Below are positions 1 to 13,300 of a stretch of 64,000 nucleotides of DNA, piece by piece; position 1 is the stretch's first letter; every line of letters begins with the position of its first letter. A program made the position numbers and the translations under genes. Origin of the DNA: Haliclona indistincta (taxonomy: Eukaryota > Porifera > Demospongiae > Haplosclerida > Chalinidae). Location: NCBI GenBank assembly GCA_964017065.1, contig OZ024784.1, forward strand, positions 1,672,598 through 1,736,597, read 5' to 3'. The notes beneath the pieces are model-generated. The model worked only from the letters and a program-made list of their open reading frames with translations, was not told the DNA's origin and searched no databases.

Positions 1-3000
1 ATCCTTTACCAGTGAAGTTACCACACAAACTAATATTGAAACTATAAGAAAAGAACATGTAAATACACAATATCTATTATCAGGAATATCCTACCATGCA
101 GTCATGGCACCATCGGCCATACAGTTCTTCTGGTCTCTCTTGACTTCAGCTGGGAAGTCCGTAATGTTCAGAGATACAGTAGCTACTGGGAAGGACCTAG
201 GAATCAAGATCAAATGTGACATGGTGTGATTAAGCTTCTTTCTTACCTCAGTACAAACACAGCTTGTCCATTAGTATTGGTAGTACCAAGAGCACTGACT
301 ACCAAATCTGTGCATGAGTGTGTAATACAATCAATCACTTCTCACTGAGTTGTGTCACCTCTGTATTGGTTGTCATCAACATCAACCTTCCCATCCAGAC
401 TGAAACCAAACCCAGTAATGCTGCTGGTCAAGTTGGTCACCTGATTGGTCATCTGCTCAGCTGTGATTGTCTGCATGTGCATGGCCACACTGTCAACACC
501 ACTTCACTCGACCCACAACACACTTGCCTGCTGTACGGTGGAGTTGATTCCTGTCTCCTTAGATCCATAGTAAATGAACACTTTTCCTCCTTCATCAAAT
601 GGAGCACTAACAGCAATATCTGTAGTACAATCCACCATTGAACACACATCATCACAACTGGTAAATGCATGCTCACCGTCACAACCATCATTGTTCAAGT
701 CTCCTAGACTTGTCACTGAGTGACCGAAACGTCCGTAACTTCCTTTTAATGGCTCGTTCTCTCGAGCTCTGCCCTTCACAGTTCCATTCTTTGTGAATGA
801 TTGTCCCTGATTGAGAGATTTGGTTCAAATCACACACTTGTGTCTGGTAGTACACAGGTCATTGCACTCACCGCATTATTGTACAGAATGAAGATACGAC
901 CCAACTCTGGTCTATTGGTTTCAGAGTACATGGGAGCACCCACCACCATATCATCATAGCTGAGGAAAGAGGAGTGGAGTGATGGAGTAACACAGTCTCA
1001 CTCACTCACCCATCTCCATTGAGGTCTGGAGCAGCTAGTGAGTAACCAAAGTACTCTCCAAACTGAGAGAGGAGGAGGAGAAGGTATAGTAATGTGACAA
1101 GTCTTACATACCTCTTCACCATCGATAGTGAGAGTTGGAATTGCTGTAATATTATTCACCACATAAACCTGCGAATTACTAGTTAATTAGTGATTATTGA
1201 ACAGTATTCTTACCCTTCCTATAGGGTCAGTACTAGAATCCTTATATTGAGGAGAGGATACATAGAAATCTGTTGATCAATGACAATCAAGATGAAATTT
1301 GCGCTACTAAAACTGAAATAAAATCAGAGTTCAATGGAACACATACCCTGTGCGCTATGCAAGGTGCAAAATGATACTCCTAGTGACTTCAGTGTGAACT
1401 ATTAATAGAGTTCAATGAATACGCGTTTTAATTGTTCGCTCAGTCTCACAATTGTGGCACACCCACATACTGGAATGTTCTAATCAGCGATACGAATACA
1501 TGGCCATAGCACACGACAGGAGATTATCTCGACTTCACAGGCGTCTTCGCAGGCGTACCGACCAAGATGTTGAGAGCTATTTCATGACAATCTTCAAGCA
1601 GTAAGGCAGTAAACAACCGCGTTTTTTTGTGCACACACATATAATTATACGGATATAGTCAAACGCTTAACCCTCAGGCGCCTACGCGCCAGTGTAACAA
1701 CAAAAACCAACAACATAACTACACACATAACAAACAAACAAAAATCAATAAACTAAACAGGCAAAACAGGCAAAGGGAGTACAAGAGAACCTATGCATTT
1801 TGAATGAATAACATAGTAAAAATCGTTTGCGTATTTTTTGATGAATGACTCAAGAATTTGGGTTTTGGCAAATTTCATTTTGCTGCCCAGTGAGTTCATG
1901 TCATATTGACATTGGTACATGCATGTACAGGATGTTCCATTGCCCATAGATAGTAATATTGAATTTGCCCAAGCTCTATATGCAGTGACAATTGATAATT
2001 TATGTACTCAATCACCGTAACTATCATGAATTCTTTATACAGCTATCATTAGTCAACTCACGTTCTGGTGATCCAATTCCTTCGAATCTTGCAACAGTTG
2101 TAGCAAAACCTTGTGAGATGCACAAAATTAGATGTTACTTAGAATATAACCTTTCATTGCTTACCATATATCGTATCTTCACCAGCAGGAACATTTTCAG
2201 GTATATCATCGGCAGTTTCACTTACACTTGCTTGAACAGAAGCTCGTCTAGTGAGTCCAAGTTGTTGATCAAGCTGGTCAGGTGACTGTGGTTCAGTCGA
2301 AGTGAGATTGTTGTAGTAATACACACCACCTCGGAATACATATCGTCCAGGAGTAGTGACACCGAGACGAGAGTCACTCAGTTGATTTCCCTGATTTTCA
2401 ACACATTAAGTGACTTGTTACATTATATATGCTAACCTTACGAATAGCAGCACTAAACCCAGACATACAAATATTCTCAATATTGCTGTTAGTGCCTCCA
2501 CCAGGACTGCCTATTGATTACAGATAAACTTGACTGGGGCTATTTCATGCACTTGCTTACGGCATGTTTCAGTGTACTGAAATCTTTCTAGTGTTTGTCC
2601 AGAAAACACGCAAGTCCCTGTTATGGGAGACCTCGGATCCAGTCGTGCACGATTCTGCCAGTAAGGAGCACAGGCCTAAGTAGCAAATAAAACAAAATCG
2701 ACTAATGAGTAGAGAGAGCAAGTAGGGTCTAGTACAAGTACAGTACCGACTTACCACAAAAAATTCTCCTGAGCTGAACAAAGATTGTCCCATTCTTTGT
2801 CCATCTTTGTTTTGCTGAACGATAAATCCAAAGTCATTTAGAGACATTTGTCTGATATTGCCTGTATGATCAATAATTATGTTTTATTAAGAAGCCAGTC
2901 CAAATCACTCACCAGCACGATCAAACAGAGCACCATCGGCTCCTTGAGAGTCGTTGTTACCCAGTATAGGACCACACACACCATCTCCAGTAAGAGGGCA

Positions 3001-3443
3001 AGTATAGACCAGTCCAGTACGAAGGTAGCACTCTCTGATCTCCTCATCAGTGAGTGTAGTTATGTTTCTTACAGGGACTTCAAGTCCCTTATCATACAGT
3101 TCACAGACTGAGGAATTCAGTGGTAGATCAAGTCCACCAGGATACCTTCCTAATGGAGCTCCTACTATGACGCTAAAGCAGGAAAAGAAGTAATTTATTG
3201 CATCATAGTGGAGCAAGGTCAGAGCTGGGATACGACTCACACTGTGTTGGCTAGTGTATCAGTGAATCCTGTCGCAGTGCTGCTCATCTTGTGGGCTACT
3301 ACTGAGTATCCGAATTCATCTCTATCCGTCGCATCGCGTGCAGGAGAGAGTCTTGCTATGGGTTTGAACGTGTCTATGGTGTTCAGAGCAATAGCTGCCC
3401 CGCACAGCATTAGCAGACACAACTTGACAGCCAAACCAGGCAT
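1..3443 (-). CDS. Integrin alpha chain A, N-terminal part (cut by left edge)
   Basis: Type I membrane receptor chain; alpha subunits pair with a beta subunit to bind matrix or cell-surface ligands. Only the N-terminal half is in the window. I start it at the ATG at 3443, which opens a hydrophobic signal peptide (MPGLAVKLCLLMLCGAA) followed by the first FG-GAP repeat (EFGYSVVAHK, then VGAPLGRYPGG in exon 2). Many short exons follow down to position 1. Beta-propeller repeats include FGEYFGYSLAAPDLNGDG and DLNNDG...DIAVSAPF, which carry intact DxNxDG calcium-binding loops. No inserted I domain is seen. Intron 1 is only about 66 bp. The gene is a close paralogue of the next alpha gene; about 490 bp (240-733) is identical to 10594-11087, introns included. 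Some introns are open in frame, so long readings across exon boundaries are not protein. Confidence 0.9.
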
Positions 3444-4354
3444 CTGGATGATCTCGCGTACTTGTCGTCTCGAGTCGGGTGTAGTCGCTAGAGAGTTTGA
3501 GTGATAGTTGTGGGCGCAAGTGACTGCCGTACGGAATACCTACAAATCACTGTTGCATAAACTGACGACTCGCGCTGTGATCACATACCTACGTAAACAA
3601 GGTTCCTAACTACATGACGTGATATCCTAGTGACGAATACCATTATGTGCAACACTATACATGTACAATGAATTCATTGAACTTTAGCTTGTACTGTATC
3701 TACCGCTTGTAGTCTACCTATAGCGGTTGTACATCATGCAGCTCACAAGTTACAAATGTCTAACAATTATATACATAGCCTTATTATTATTATTAATGTT
3801 TCCTGAACTATGTGCGCGTGGGTGGACATGGTATGATGTCATGCATGTAACAGATTATATTTACCACACACCACGCACTTGACAGCTGTTATTGCATGCA
3901 TGCACGGCTGTGTGATTAAATGTAGCTAGTCTCTCATACTATGCACATACCATAAATACTTCCTCCATTACACTGTGAGCATACATGGTCGCTTACATAC
4001 CCACATGGTCGTCTAGCAAGTACACACAGAGTGTATGCATAGTGCTACTGTTGACACAAAGTAAAAGTAATTTTTATTGTGATTCTTTCATCTTGAAGTG
4101 GTGCAGGTGCTATGACTTCATCACATTCCATACGTTGTCAACTAATTAAAATAACTATCATTAATTTTATCCTAGATATTGTTTGTTCTATCTGTATATA
4201 CACTATCTTTGCAAGTGATAGTGTCAAAAGTTACTTTCATGATCAACTTCAAAGCTACATAAAACACACTATAATTATTATGATTATTGAAAAATTAATG
4301 TTATGTTCAGTTGGGCACACATCTACACCTGTTCAAAACACTGCACACATTTGA
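3444..4354. other. Intergenic, alpha A to alpha B
   Basis: About 0.9 kb between the start codon of alpha A and the stop codon of alpha B. It should hold the promoter of A and the 3' UTR of B. The sequence is AT-rich with short palindromes such as CATGCATGCATG near 3893. I see no coding exon here. Confidence 0.6.
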
Positions 4355-7300
4355 CTAATATTCTTCACTATTCTTTTCCTTGTCTCCATAACATTCCTCC
4401 TCGTCATCACTATTTGTTTCCTTTTCCTCACTGTCTATTTCCTTGTCTTTGTTGTGCATTTCTTTGTCAGAATAAGGTTCTGGTTTTTGAGGTTTAGAAG
4501 AAAAAGGAGGAGGAGCAGGAGGAGGAACTTTTGTGACATTTGTCTGATCTGCTTGTGGTTTGCTACCAAACGGATTCTCGACAAAATTTTCAACTCCACT
4601 GTCACCCCCATCTTTTTTGTGTGATTTGCGACGAAAAAATCCACACTGAAGGAGCAGGTGTGTAGAATGTACTTAAGATGCAATGTAGAATAGTTTATAC
4701 TTACGCAATAAAGGATAATTGCAAGGACTATTAAGAACAAAATTGCTCCGACAATGGGCAAAATGATCACATATACTGGTAGACTCTGAGCAGGTATTAT
4801 CGTGGTTTGCACAATTTGAATTGCCCTCTAAAAATAGTATAAAAACATCAGTGTTACGTATAGTTGTTGCATTCACTCACTGAGGTTTCCAGACTAGAGC
4901 CTCTAGTATCAATGAAGTTGTCATGGATCAATACTTCAGCAGCAGTCACTAACATGAAATTTCCTTCCCTTGTCTGCGTGAGATAACATCTAATGTAAAT
5001 ACAAGCAACAATGTTATGAGACTTACATTGAAAGTTCGCTCATCAACAATGACTGTCACGGTGATCGATACCGAGGTACTAGCAATGTCCTTAAGCTCAC
5101 ATGTGAGCATCTGACACAGAGAAGAATCGGACGAACAATTCTGTAAAATAACAAAGCATAAATAGACTGTTACAATACCCGTATTAATTTTTTACCAATA
5201 GAGTACTAGATTCACTAGGAGCAGTCTGTCGCTTGTTTATCACATGAGGATCAGCACTCCTGCGTCTGCGACTAGCTGAAAGTCCCTGCACATTATCAGG
5301 ATTGACAAACCCTTCAGTTGTACAGTTTGCTGTACCAAGAGGATTCATTACCTGTACAAAAGGATACAAAAGAGGATATCGTATTTTTTAATACATGTTT
5401 GTATACATACAGTAACATTGTATGGATAGAGATAGTATCGATTCTGTTCATCAGGAACTCTTAAAGGCAGAAAAAGTGTCAATCTGGCATTGAAAATTGT
5501 TGACGGCCCTCTGTTATTGAATGTATATAAAAGAGTGAAATTGTTGAAGTCTGGGCTAATTTGAGTATTGGTGAAGTTCCCAAAATAAGTTACTGTTCGC
5601 TGTGGACTGTGTTTAGAGAAAGCACAATGGTTATATTGGCAGCATATGCATGTGTAGTCACTTACATCTGCACATCCACTGTAGCCCTGGCAGTGATAGG
5701 CACATTGACCGTCACAATGTTGTTATCCAGAGTTGTAGCATTCTCTTCATTTTTACCAGCAACCTCATTTAAGCGAAACTGAATTGGTATATTGAAGGAC
5801 TGTTCATCTCCTCTTAAACCAGTTGAAGACACCTGCCATGTCAGCTGTATCTTAGTGGACTGAAGAGATATATCATCATAACTCAGTGTTGTGTTTGAAG
5901 CACTACACTAACCATTGACATCTCTTCTAGTGGAACAGGAAACCCAGTGCATGTGTAGTTGGTTGAATTGTTCGATATGGAAGTACTTGCACAAGCAATG
6001 AAAAGCTGTGGTTATGTAATATATAAACCATGGCTTGGAGGTGTGTATGCCGAATATACCACCCGAGGTCGAGGTCAGAGGAAGTTTGCAGCCGAGATAA
6101 ACCCCGAGCGAAGCGAGGGGTTTATCGAGGCTGCAAACTTCAGATGACCGAGACCGAGGGTGGTATATTCGGCATACACACCGACAAGCCATGGTTCATA
6201 TGTTATATACCTTAGTGTGTGGGCGTCGCTTCTTGCTCGCGTTCGCGTGGATCTCGATTTAGCGGTGAGTCACGGGCCGAGAGGAGGCCCCAAGTGTGTA
6301 CGCGTACCTGAGTAGAGCGTGTAGCAAAGACTTGGACAGCTTTGTGCTTCTAGAGCGAAAGAGCGATCGCCAAGTTTTGTTGTATTCATTGCAATATTCA
6401 ACATGACTTGGGCGGGGTTTACCACTTGCTTGCCAATTTAATACCCACTAGTGTCAGGATGATTGTACACTATAAATCTCAGCCACTTCTGCGCATCTTT
6501 GCCCTGCAACTGGGTGCTGCTAGTTGCAAGGCGAACAACTGTCCGAGGATGCCCTCGCGCAACCTCAACCTGGTCACGTGACCAGGGCACACCTCTTGGT
6601 TAACCCCTTGAGGAGTGTATTTCTCATATACCACCATGGTGGTATATATCGCATAATCTCCATGGTGGATTATGCGATATATACCACCATGGTGGAATAT
6701 GAGAAATATACCACCTGTGCCTTGTATGGGGACGCCCACACACTATGGTCTAAATCAAAATGTTGTCTAAATCAAAATGTATGGGGTATGAATATCATTA
6801 TGGTTTATATAATCATAATTATGTAATAATATTATGGTTACGTAATTTGACCCTAAAACAGTTGTCCCTTGTCCCCAGTACTACAGCACTGGGGACAAGC
6901 TCGTAAGGTGTCTGTCTCCCTGCACTCCGTGCTCTGACTGGATGTGACACAACTAGCAAGATGAAGCATGCAGCAATGAAACCTATCCACAACAATTTAA
7001 CACTGATACAGAACTCTAAGTCTTTAACAACTCAGAGTTGACAGAGAGCATGATACAGACGGCAGAAAATTATCTAGTAAGGTGTCTCAAGCCACAAAGA
7101 CTTGGAAACAATTGATGACTTGCGTCTTGCTGCTTTTAATAGCAAATCCCTCAAAATGGACTTTGAGAAAATTCCCTGCACGTCAGCCAATGCAAGAAAG
7201 CATATTCAAAGGGCATATTATCAACAACAGCTATGGATACAAGCCCCATTTAAGATGGTTTAAAATGAACCCTGAGTCATAATGGTTTCACAAATCGTTC

Positions 7301-10300
7301 TGGTATAGACCCTTCGCGAAATGACGTAATAATTTTACCGCGAGCGCGCGAAACTTGACTGGTTGGCAGAAGCTGCATCGTCAGTGCAATGGCTGCGAGC
7401 TGTTGCGCTGTAAACTGTTCCGTGATACTTGAAAGTAAGTGGCGTGAGTTCACACTAACGAGTAGCAGAGACGGGCGTGCATAAAAGCTGTTTCGAGAGC
7501 AAAGCGGTCCCGTCGGCCGTGTTTATTCACTGGACTACTGACTGGCCATTTTAGCTGGATAGAAAGCAAATCGGATAGAGCCTACACCTCGCAAGCAAGT
7601 CTTGTGCGTTGCTTTGGCTAAACAAAGTCAGAAGAACCTGGTGAATTGATCGAGCTACAAGAAATGCAGTGATAGTGCGCCTCGCGATTATCGATTCTAG
7701 ATCGATGTCACGCCTACTTGGTTACTCCCCTCTGAAACAGAGCAAGCAAAGAGCTTGTGGATAAACGTTACAGCAAACAGTGGCACTCCTGAGACCATTG
7801 GTAAGTCTAAACATATGCGCAAGGTGGCTTCATGAGCTCCAGCAAAGCCTCACAAAGCATGCAAAGAAACGAACATAAATTTAGCTAATGTAACACTGTT
7901 TTGCGAGCTCAGGTCGCAAAACAATGATGTATGGACTTACTAGGTCTCAGGAGTGCCACTGTTTGCTGTAACGTTTATCCACAAGCTCTTTGCTTNNNNN
8001 NNNNNNNNNNNNNNNNNNNNNNNNNNNNNNNNNNNNNNNNNNNNNNNNNNNNNNNNNNNNNNNNNNNNNNNNNNNNNNNNNNNNNNNNNNNNNNNNNNNN
8101 NNNNNNNNNNNNNNNNNNNNNNNNNNNNNNNNNNNNNNNNNNNNNNNNNNNNNNNNNNNNNNNNNNNNNNNNNNNNNNNNNNNNNNNNNNNNNNNGCACT
8201 CCTGAGACCATTGGTAAGTCTAAACATATGCGCAAGGTGGCTTCATGAGCTCCAGCAAAGCCTCACAAAGCATGCAAAGAAACGAACATAAATTTAGCTA
8301 ATGTAACACTGTTTTGCGAGCTCAGGTCGCAAAACAATGATGTATGGACTTACTAGGTCTCAGGAGTGCCACTGTTTGCTGTAACGTTTATCCACAAGCT
8401 CTTTGCTTGCTCTGTTTCAGAGGGGAGTAACCAAGTAGGCGTGACATCGATCTAGAATCGATATGATAATCGCGAGGCGCACTATCACTGCATTTCTTGT
8501 AGCTCGATCAATTCACCAGGTTCTTCTGACTTTGTTTAGCCAAAGCAACGTACAAGACTTGCTTGCGAGGTGTAGGCTCTATCCGATTTGCTTTCTATCC
8601 AGCTAAAATGGCCAGTCAGTAGTCCAGTGAATAAACACGGCCGACGGGACCGCTTTGCTCTCGAAACAGCTTTTATGCACGCCCGTCTCTGCTACTCGTT
8701 AGTGTGAACTCACGCCACTTACTTTCAAGTATCACGGAACAGTTTACAGCGCAACAGCTCGCAGCCATTGCACTGACGATGCAGCTTCTGCCAACCAGTC
8801 AAGTTTCGCGCGCTCGCGGTAAAATTATTACGTCATTTCGCGAAGGGTCCATTGTTACCCCCCAGTCTGAAGACCTTCCTGATCCTTGTACATGTGGTAA
8901 ATGTGCCCACAAGAATGGATATGTCGCTGCAGGATAGCTGGAATCTGGTATTGCAAATACTGCAAGTGTAAAGAAGGTGAATCCTGCAAAAACCCTATCA
9001 CTGATTAACCGTAAACGTGAACATCATTTTGTAATACTAAATACTGCCTAAGTTTATATTTAAGTGACTCCTCAAGTTAATAAATGATTGTGTCTTTTTG
9101 TTGGTAATACCCTGTACTTGTACTGTTTTCAAACCATCAGAATCTTTAATATTAAACTCTTTAAACCATCAGAATCTTTAATATTAAACTCTTTAAAATA
9201 GAGATGTTAATGCATTTCTGAAAAAAACTGTAGCCATTTTTTCAGTAAATATTGGTTTTGGCACACATCCCAATACATTCCTTACGGTCATATTACCTTA
9301 GAACAGTTGCTAGAAATAGGTTACTAAAATGGTTAAGAAGATAGAGCAATTATTGTTAATGACACTGCCGATAAAAAGGTGTGGTCATTTTCAGGTATTT
9401 CGCAGCGGATAGACGATTTGGCACATATCACATCTTATTCCTTGGGGTACCGTCAAATTACCCTAGAACAGTTGAGTTATCCTCTCCTAAATTAAATCTT
9501 AGTCAGGGCCTCTAGTCATTTTCACATACATGTACTATAAAATTTAGTCACTGTACTGGTGTGTATAAGAAAAAGTTCTTGATAACATTTATTTTTTAAC
9601 TGACATTTCTTGGCGTAACTGTAGGGCTTGTGAACACATCAGGAAGGCTGAATGTGAGTGATGTCTGGAAGGCAGGTTCACCAAGATTCCTGTAGCTCAA
9701 GTCTACGACTACTTGGCTGACAACACCAACGACCAAAGACTCTTGGCTCACCAACACACTACCACCATTGTCTCTATAATGACAAAAGTAAAAAGTTAAT
9801 TATAAACTTTGTCATTTCATACCTGTAGGTAACATTGCTGTGAAGCAACTCAAGGTCTGACACACAAACTTCATCTGAGCCACAATCAAGCACAAAAGAA
9901 ACCTGTTCAATATAATGATAATGCACAATATTTATAGCATGGTTACACATACTGATGCTTCCACTGGTGAACTGTTAATGACAGGGAACGATTCAAGGTT
10001 GTCAGGCTGAAAGTTAGTATCCACTGGAGACTGTGAGCGTTCAAATGGGATCAGTGAGAAGGTGAAAGACACTGGATCAAGTGTTTGAGATGACATCAAG
10101 TCATTCTATAGATAAAACCCAATTGTGTAGCCATGCCATCAATATAGTACTTACCCTAACATAAACTTGGTATGACATGCAAAATTCTTCCATTGCATTA
10201 GAAAGGTTGAATATACCAGTAATGACACTACTCTGAATGTCAGTTGGATCAAAGTATATGCGCTGCTGTCCGATAATGTTCTCTTGTAACCTAAATGTAG

Positions 10301-13300
10301 GAGCTAGAGAAGAAATAAATCAGCGGCTTAAGCAGTTGTACATACCAATGTTTTTTAGACCATTGCTTGTGAAATTACCACAGACTTCAAAACTGAAGCT
10401 ACAATAGGTATAATAAAAATTCAGTATTTAACATCAAGAAACCAACCATGTGATATCACTTCCATTCACTGAACAGCTCTTCACTTCATGATCAATCTCA
10501 GTTGGTAACTCTGTGATATTTAGTGACACGTCTGCTACAGGAAAGGACCTGTCAATGGAGACAACAAGTTAGTTACTAGTGCATTCAAACATGTCTTACC
10601 TCAGTACAAACACAGCTTGTCCATTAGTATTGGTAGTACCAAGAGCACTGACTACCAAATCTGTGCATGAGTGTGTAATACAATCAATCACTTCTCACTG
10701 AGTTGTGTCACCTCTGTATTGGTTGTCATCAACATCAACCTTCCCATCCAGACTGAAACCAAACCCAGTAATGCTGCTGGTCAAGTTGGTCACCTGATTG
10801 GTCATCTGCTCAGCTGTGATTGTCTGCATGTGCATGGCCACACTGTCAACACCACTTCACTCGACCCACAACACACTTGCCTGCTGTACGGTGGAGTTGA
10901 TTCCTGTCTCCTTAGATCCATAGTAAATGAACACTTTTCCTCCTTCATCAAATGGAGCACTAACAGCAATATCTGTAGTACAATCCACCATTGAACACAC
11001 ATCATCACAACTGGTAAATGCATGCTCACCGTCACAACCATCATTGTTCAAGTCTCCTAGACTTGTCACTGAGTGACCGAAACGTCCTAATCCCACATTG
11101 CCCTCCACAGTTCCATTCTTTGTGAATGATTGTCTCTGATTGAGAGATTTGGTTCAAATCACACACTTGTGTCTGGTAGTACACAGGTCATTGCACTCAC
11201 TGCATTATTGTACAGAATGAAGATACGACCCAACTCTGGTAAACCGGTTTTAGAGTACATGGGAGCACCCACCACCATATCAGCATAGCTAAAGAGAGAG
11301 GAGTGGAGTGATGGAGTAACACAGTCTCACTCACTTACCCATCTCCATTGAGGTCTGGAGCAGCTATTGAGTAACCAAAGTACTCTCCAAACTGAAAGAG
11401 AGAAGGAGAAGGTATTGCAATGTGACAGGTATTGCTTACCTCTTCACCATCGATAAAGTGAGTTGGAATTGCCGTAAAATTAGTCACCACATAAACCTGT
11501 TCACATGTAATGTAAGAACACAACACACCAGTCTAACATACCCGTCCAATAGGTACCGTGTTCGAGTTTGGTAAACGTGGAGAAGACACATAGAAATCTT
11601 TAGTAGAAAATATACTTTATCATTATGGTGTCAGCTCATGCTAGTATTTACTCACACTCAGATGATCCTGATCCATTAAAGCGTCCAACAGTAGTGGCAA
11701 AACCTACATGGCACAATTATCCTTGTGGACCCAAAACATGGCACTACTGCCATAAACAAAATGTTATAGTTTTATCAACATGCAACATGGAATGTTCGTA
11801 GCCTTTAGGCATAGAGGGCTATTAAACATTTCCTGTTTGAACACAATCTGCTACTACACAAGAAGTGTTTTAGGCACTGCCTTAAAATTTTTAATGCCAT
11901 GTTCCTTTACTGCTATGCACAATATGCACAGTGCGTTTTCATTGACCATATATAGACTCAAGCACATCTGGAACATTGATTGGAGCCGTTAGTGGTGTGT
12001 CCAGACTATGATCAACTCTAGCTCTTGTTGTACGATATCTGGTCAGTCCGAGCTCTAAATCACTACCCACAGTGGATTGTTCTTCTGTTGTATTGAGGTT
12101 ATTGTAGTAGTACACACCACCAGTGTATGTAAACCGTCCAGGAGTAGTGACACCAAGAACAGAGTCAGTCAGTTGATCTCCCTACATTAATAGATCAGAG
12201 AGACAACCTCGATTATCCAAACAGCTCTTGATCACGAGAAAATAAAATTCATTCGGACAATTCAGATAAGTGATTGTTCGGATAATGAAAGACATGTAGA
12301 TGATTCTGATGCACTTTTTAGTGACACAATGCTAATGAGACTAATAAAATGAGATTCAAAAGCTTGCAAGCTCTCGGATAAACAGAATCGAGGTTGTACT
12401 GTAATCATAAACTCACCTTGAGAATGGCAGCACTATGTCCAGACATACAAAATGCTCTTTGTTGATTGTTACTAGTACCTTGTGGTACTCCTATAGAACC
12501 AATAGTAGCATCATACATGTATAACTCTTAGGCTGCTCACTGCATGGCCTAGTGTACTGAAAATTGGTCAGGTTTTGTCCAGAAAATGCACAGAACCCTA
12601 CAGGAGAATCTCTAAATGTGCTATCCGGTCCAGTGTTCTGCCAGAATGGAGCACAAGCCTGATAGAATAGGTGCATGGTAAAGTAACAAAGAACATTCCA
12701 TTTCGTAGTTATAATCACCACAAAAAATTCTCCTGAACTGAATAATGTGCTACCCATCCTTTGTTGATCTTTGCTTTGCTGAATAACCTTTTCACCAAAC
12801 TGTTCTTTCTGCCTGATGTTACCTACAGCATAAATTTGATTCCTTATTTTAGTTTATTATATCACTCACCAACACGATCAAACAGAGCACCATCAGGTCC
12901 TCGTGCATCCATGTTACCCAGTATAGGACCACACCCACCAGTTCCGGTAAGAGGGCAAGTATAGACCAGTCCAGTACGAAGGTAGCAATCTCTGATCTCC
13001 TCATCAGTGAGTGTAGTTATGTCCCTCGTTACACCACGTGATAAATCATACAGCTCACAGACTGAGGAATTCAGTGGTAGATCAAGTCCACCAGGATACC
13101 TTCCTAATGGAGCTCCTACTATGATGCTACAAGAACAAGTATGGCACATTTTTACCCGTGCGCAGTATGCGCGAGGGTTATGCGTTTGTGTCTGTCTATG
13201 TATGTGTGTCGTCAAAAAACACGCTTGTTTACGTCTTACCGCTCACTCAGTCTCACATGTGCCGTACGCGTCAAAGCCATGGTTAAACTAGCTTCTTGAG

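Noticed and set aside
449..691. Extra cysteine-rich insert in an FG-GAP repeat of alpha A (CDGEHAFTSCDD)
   Set aside because: The insert is an intron open in frame, with GTGAGC and ACAG borders; splicing gives the normal DLNNDGCDDIAVSAPF.
5908..6215. Pair of similar proteins on opposite strands (CRVCRIYHPRSRS type)
   Set aside because: They arise because a palindrome reads alike on both strands; no family match or splice context.
7931..8291. Open frames running through the N run
   Set aside because: They consist mostly of unknown residues; flanks are palindrome arms.
8850..8995. Cys-rich readings (CTCGKCAHKNG and KYCKCKEGESC) after the foldback as a gene
   Set aside because: The frame is broken by a stop between the two parts and there is no upstream exon; perhaps debris of a mobile element.
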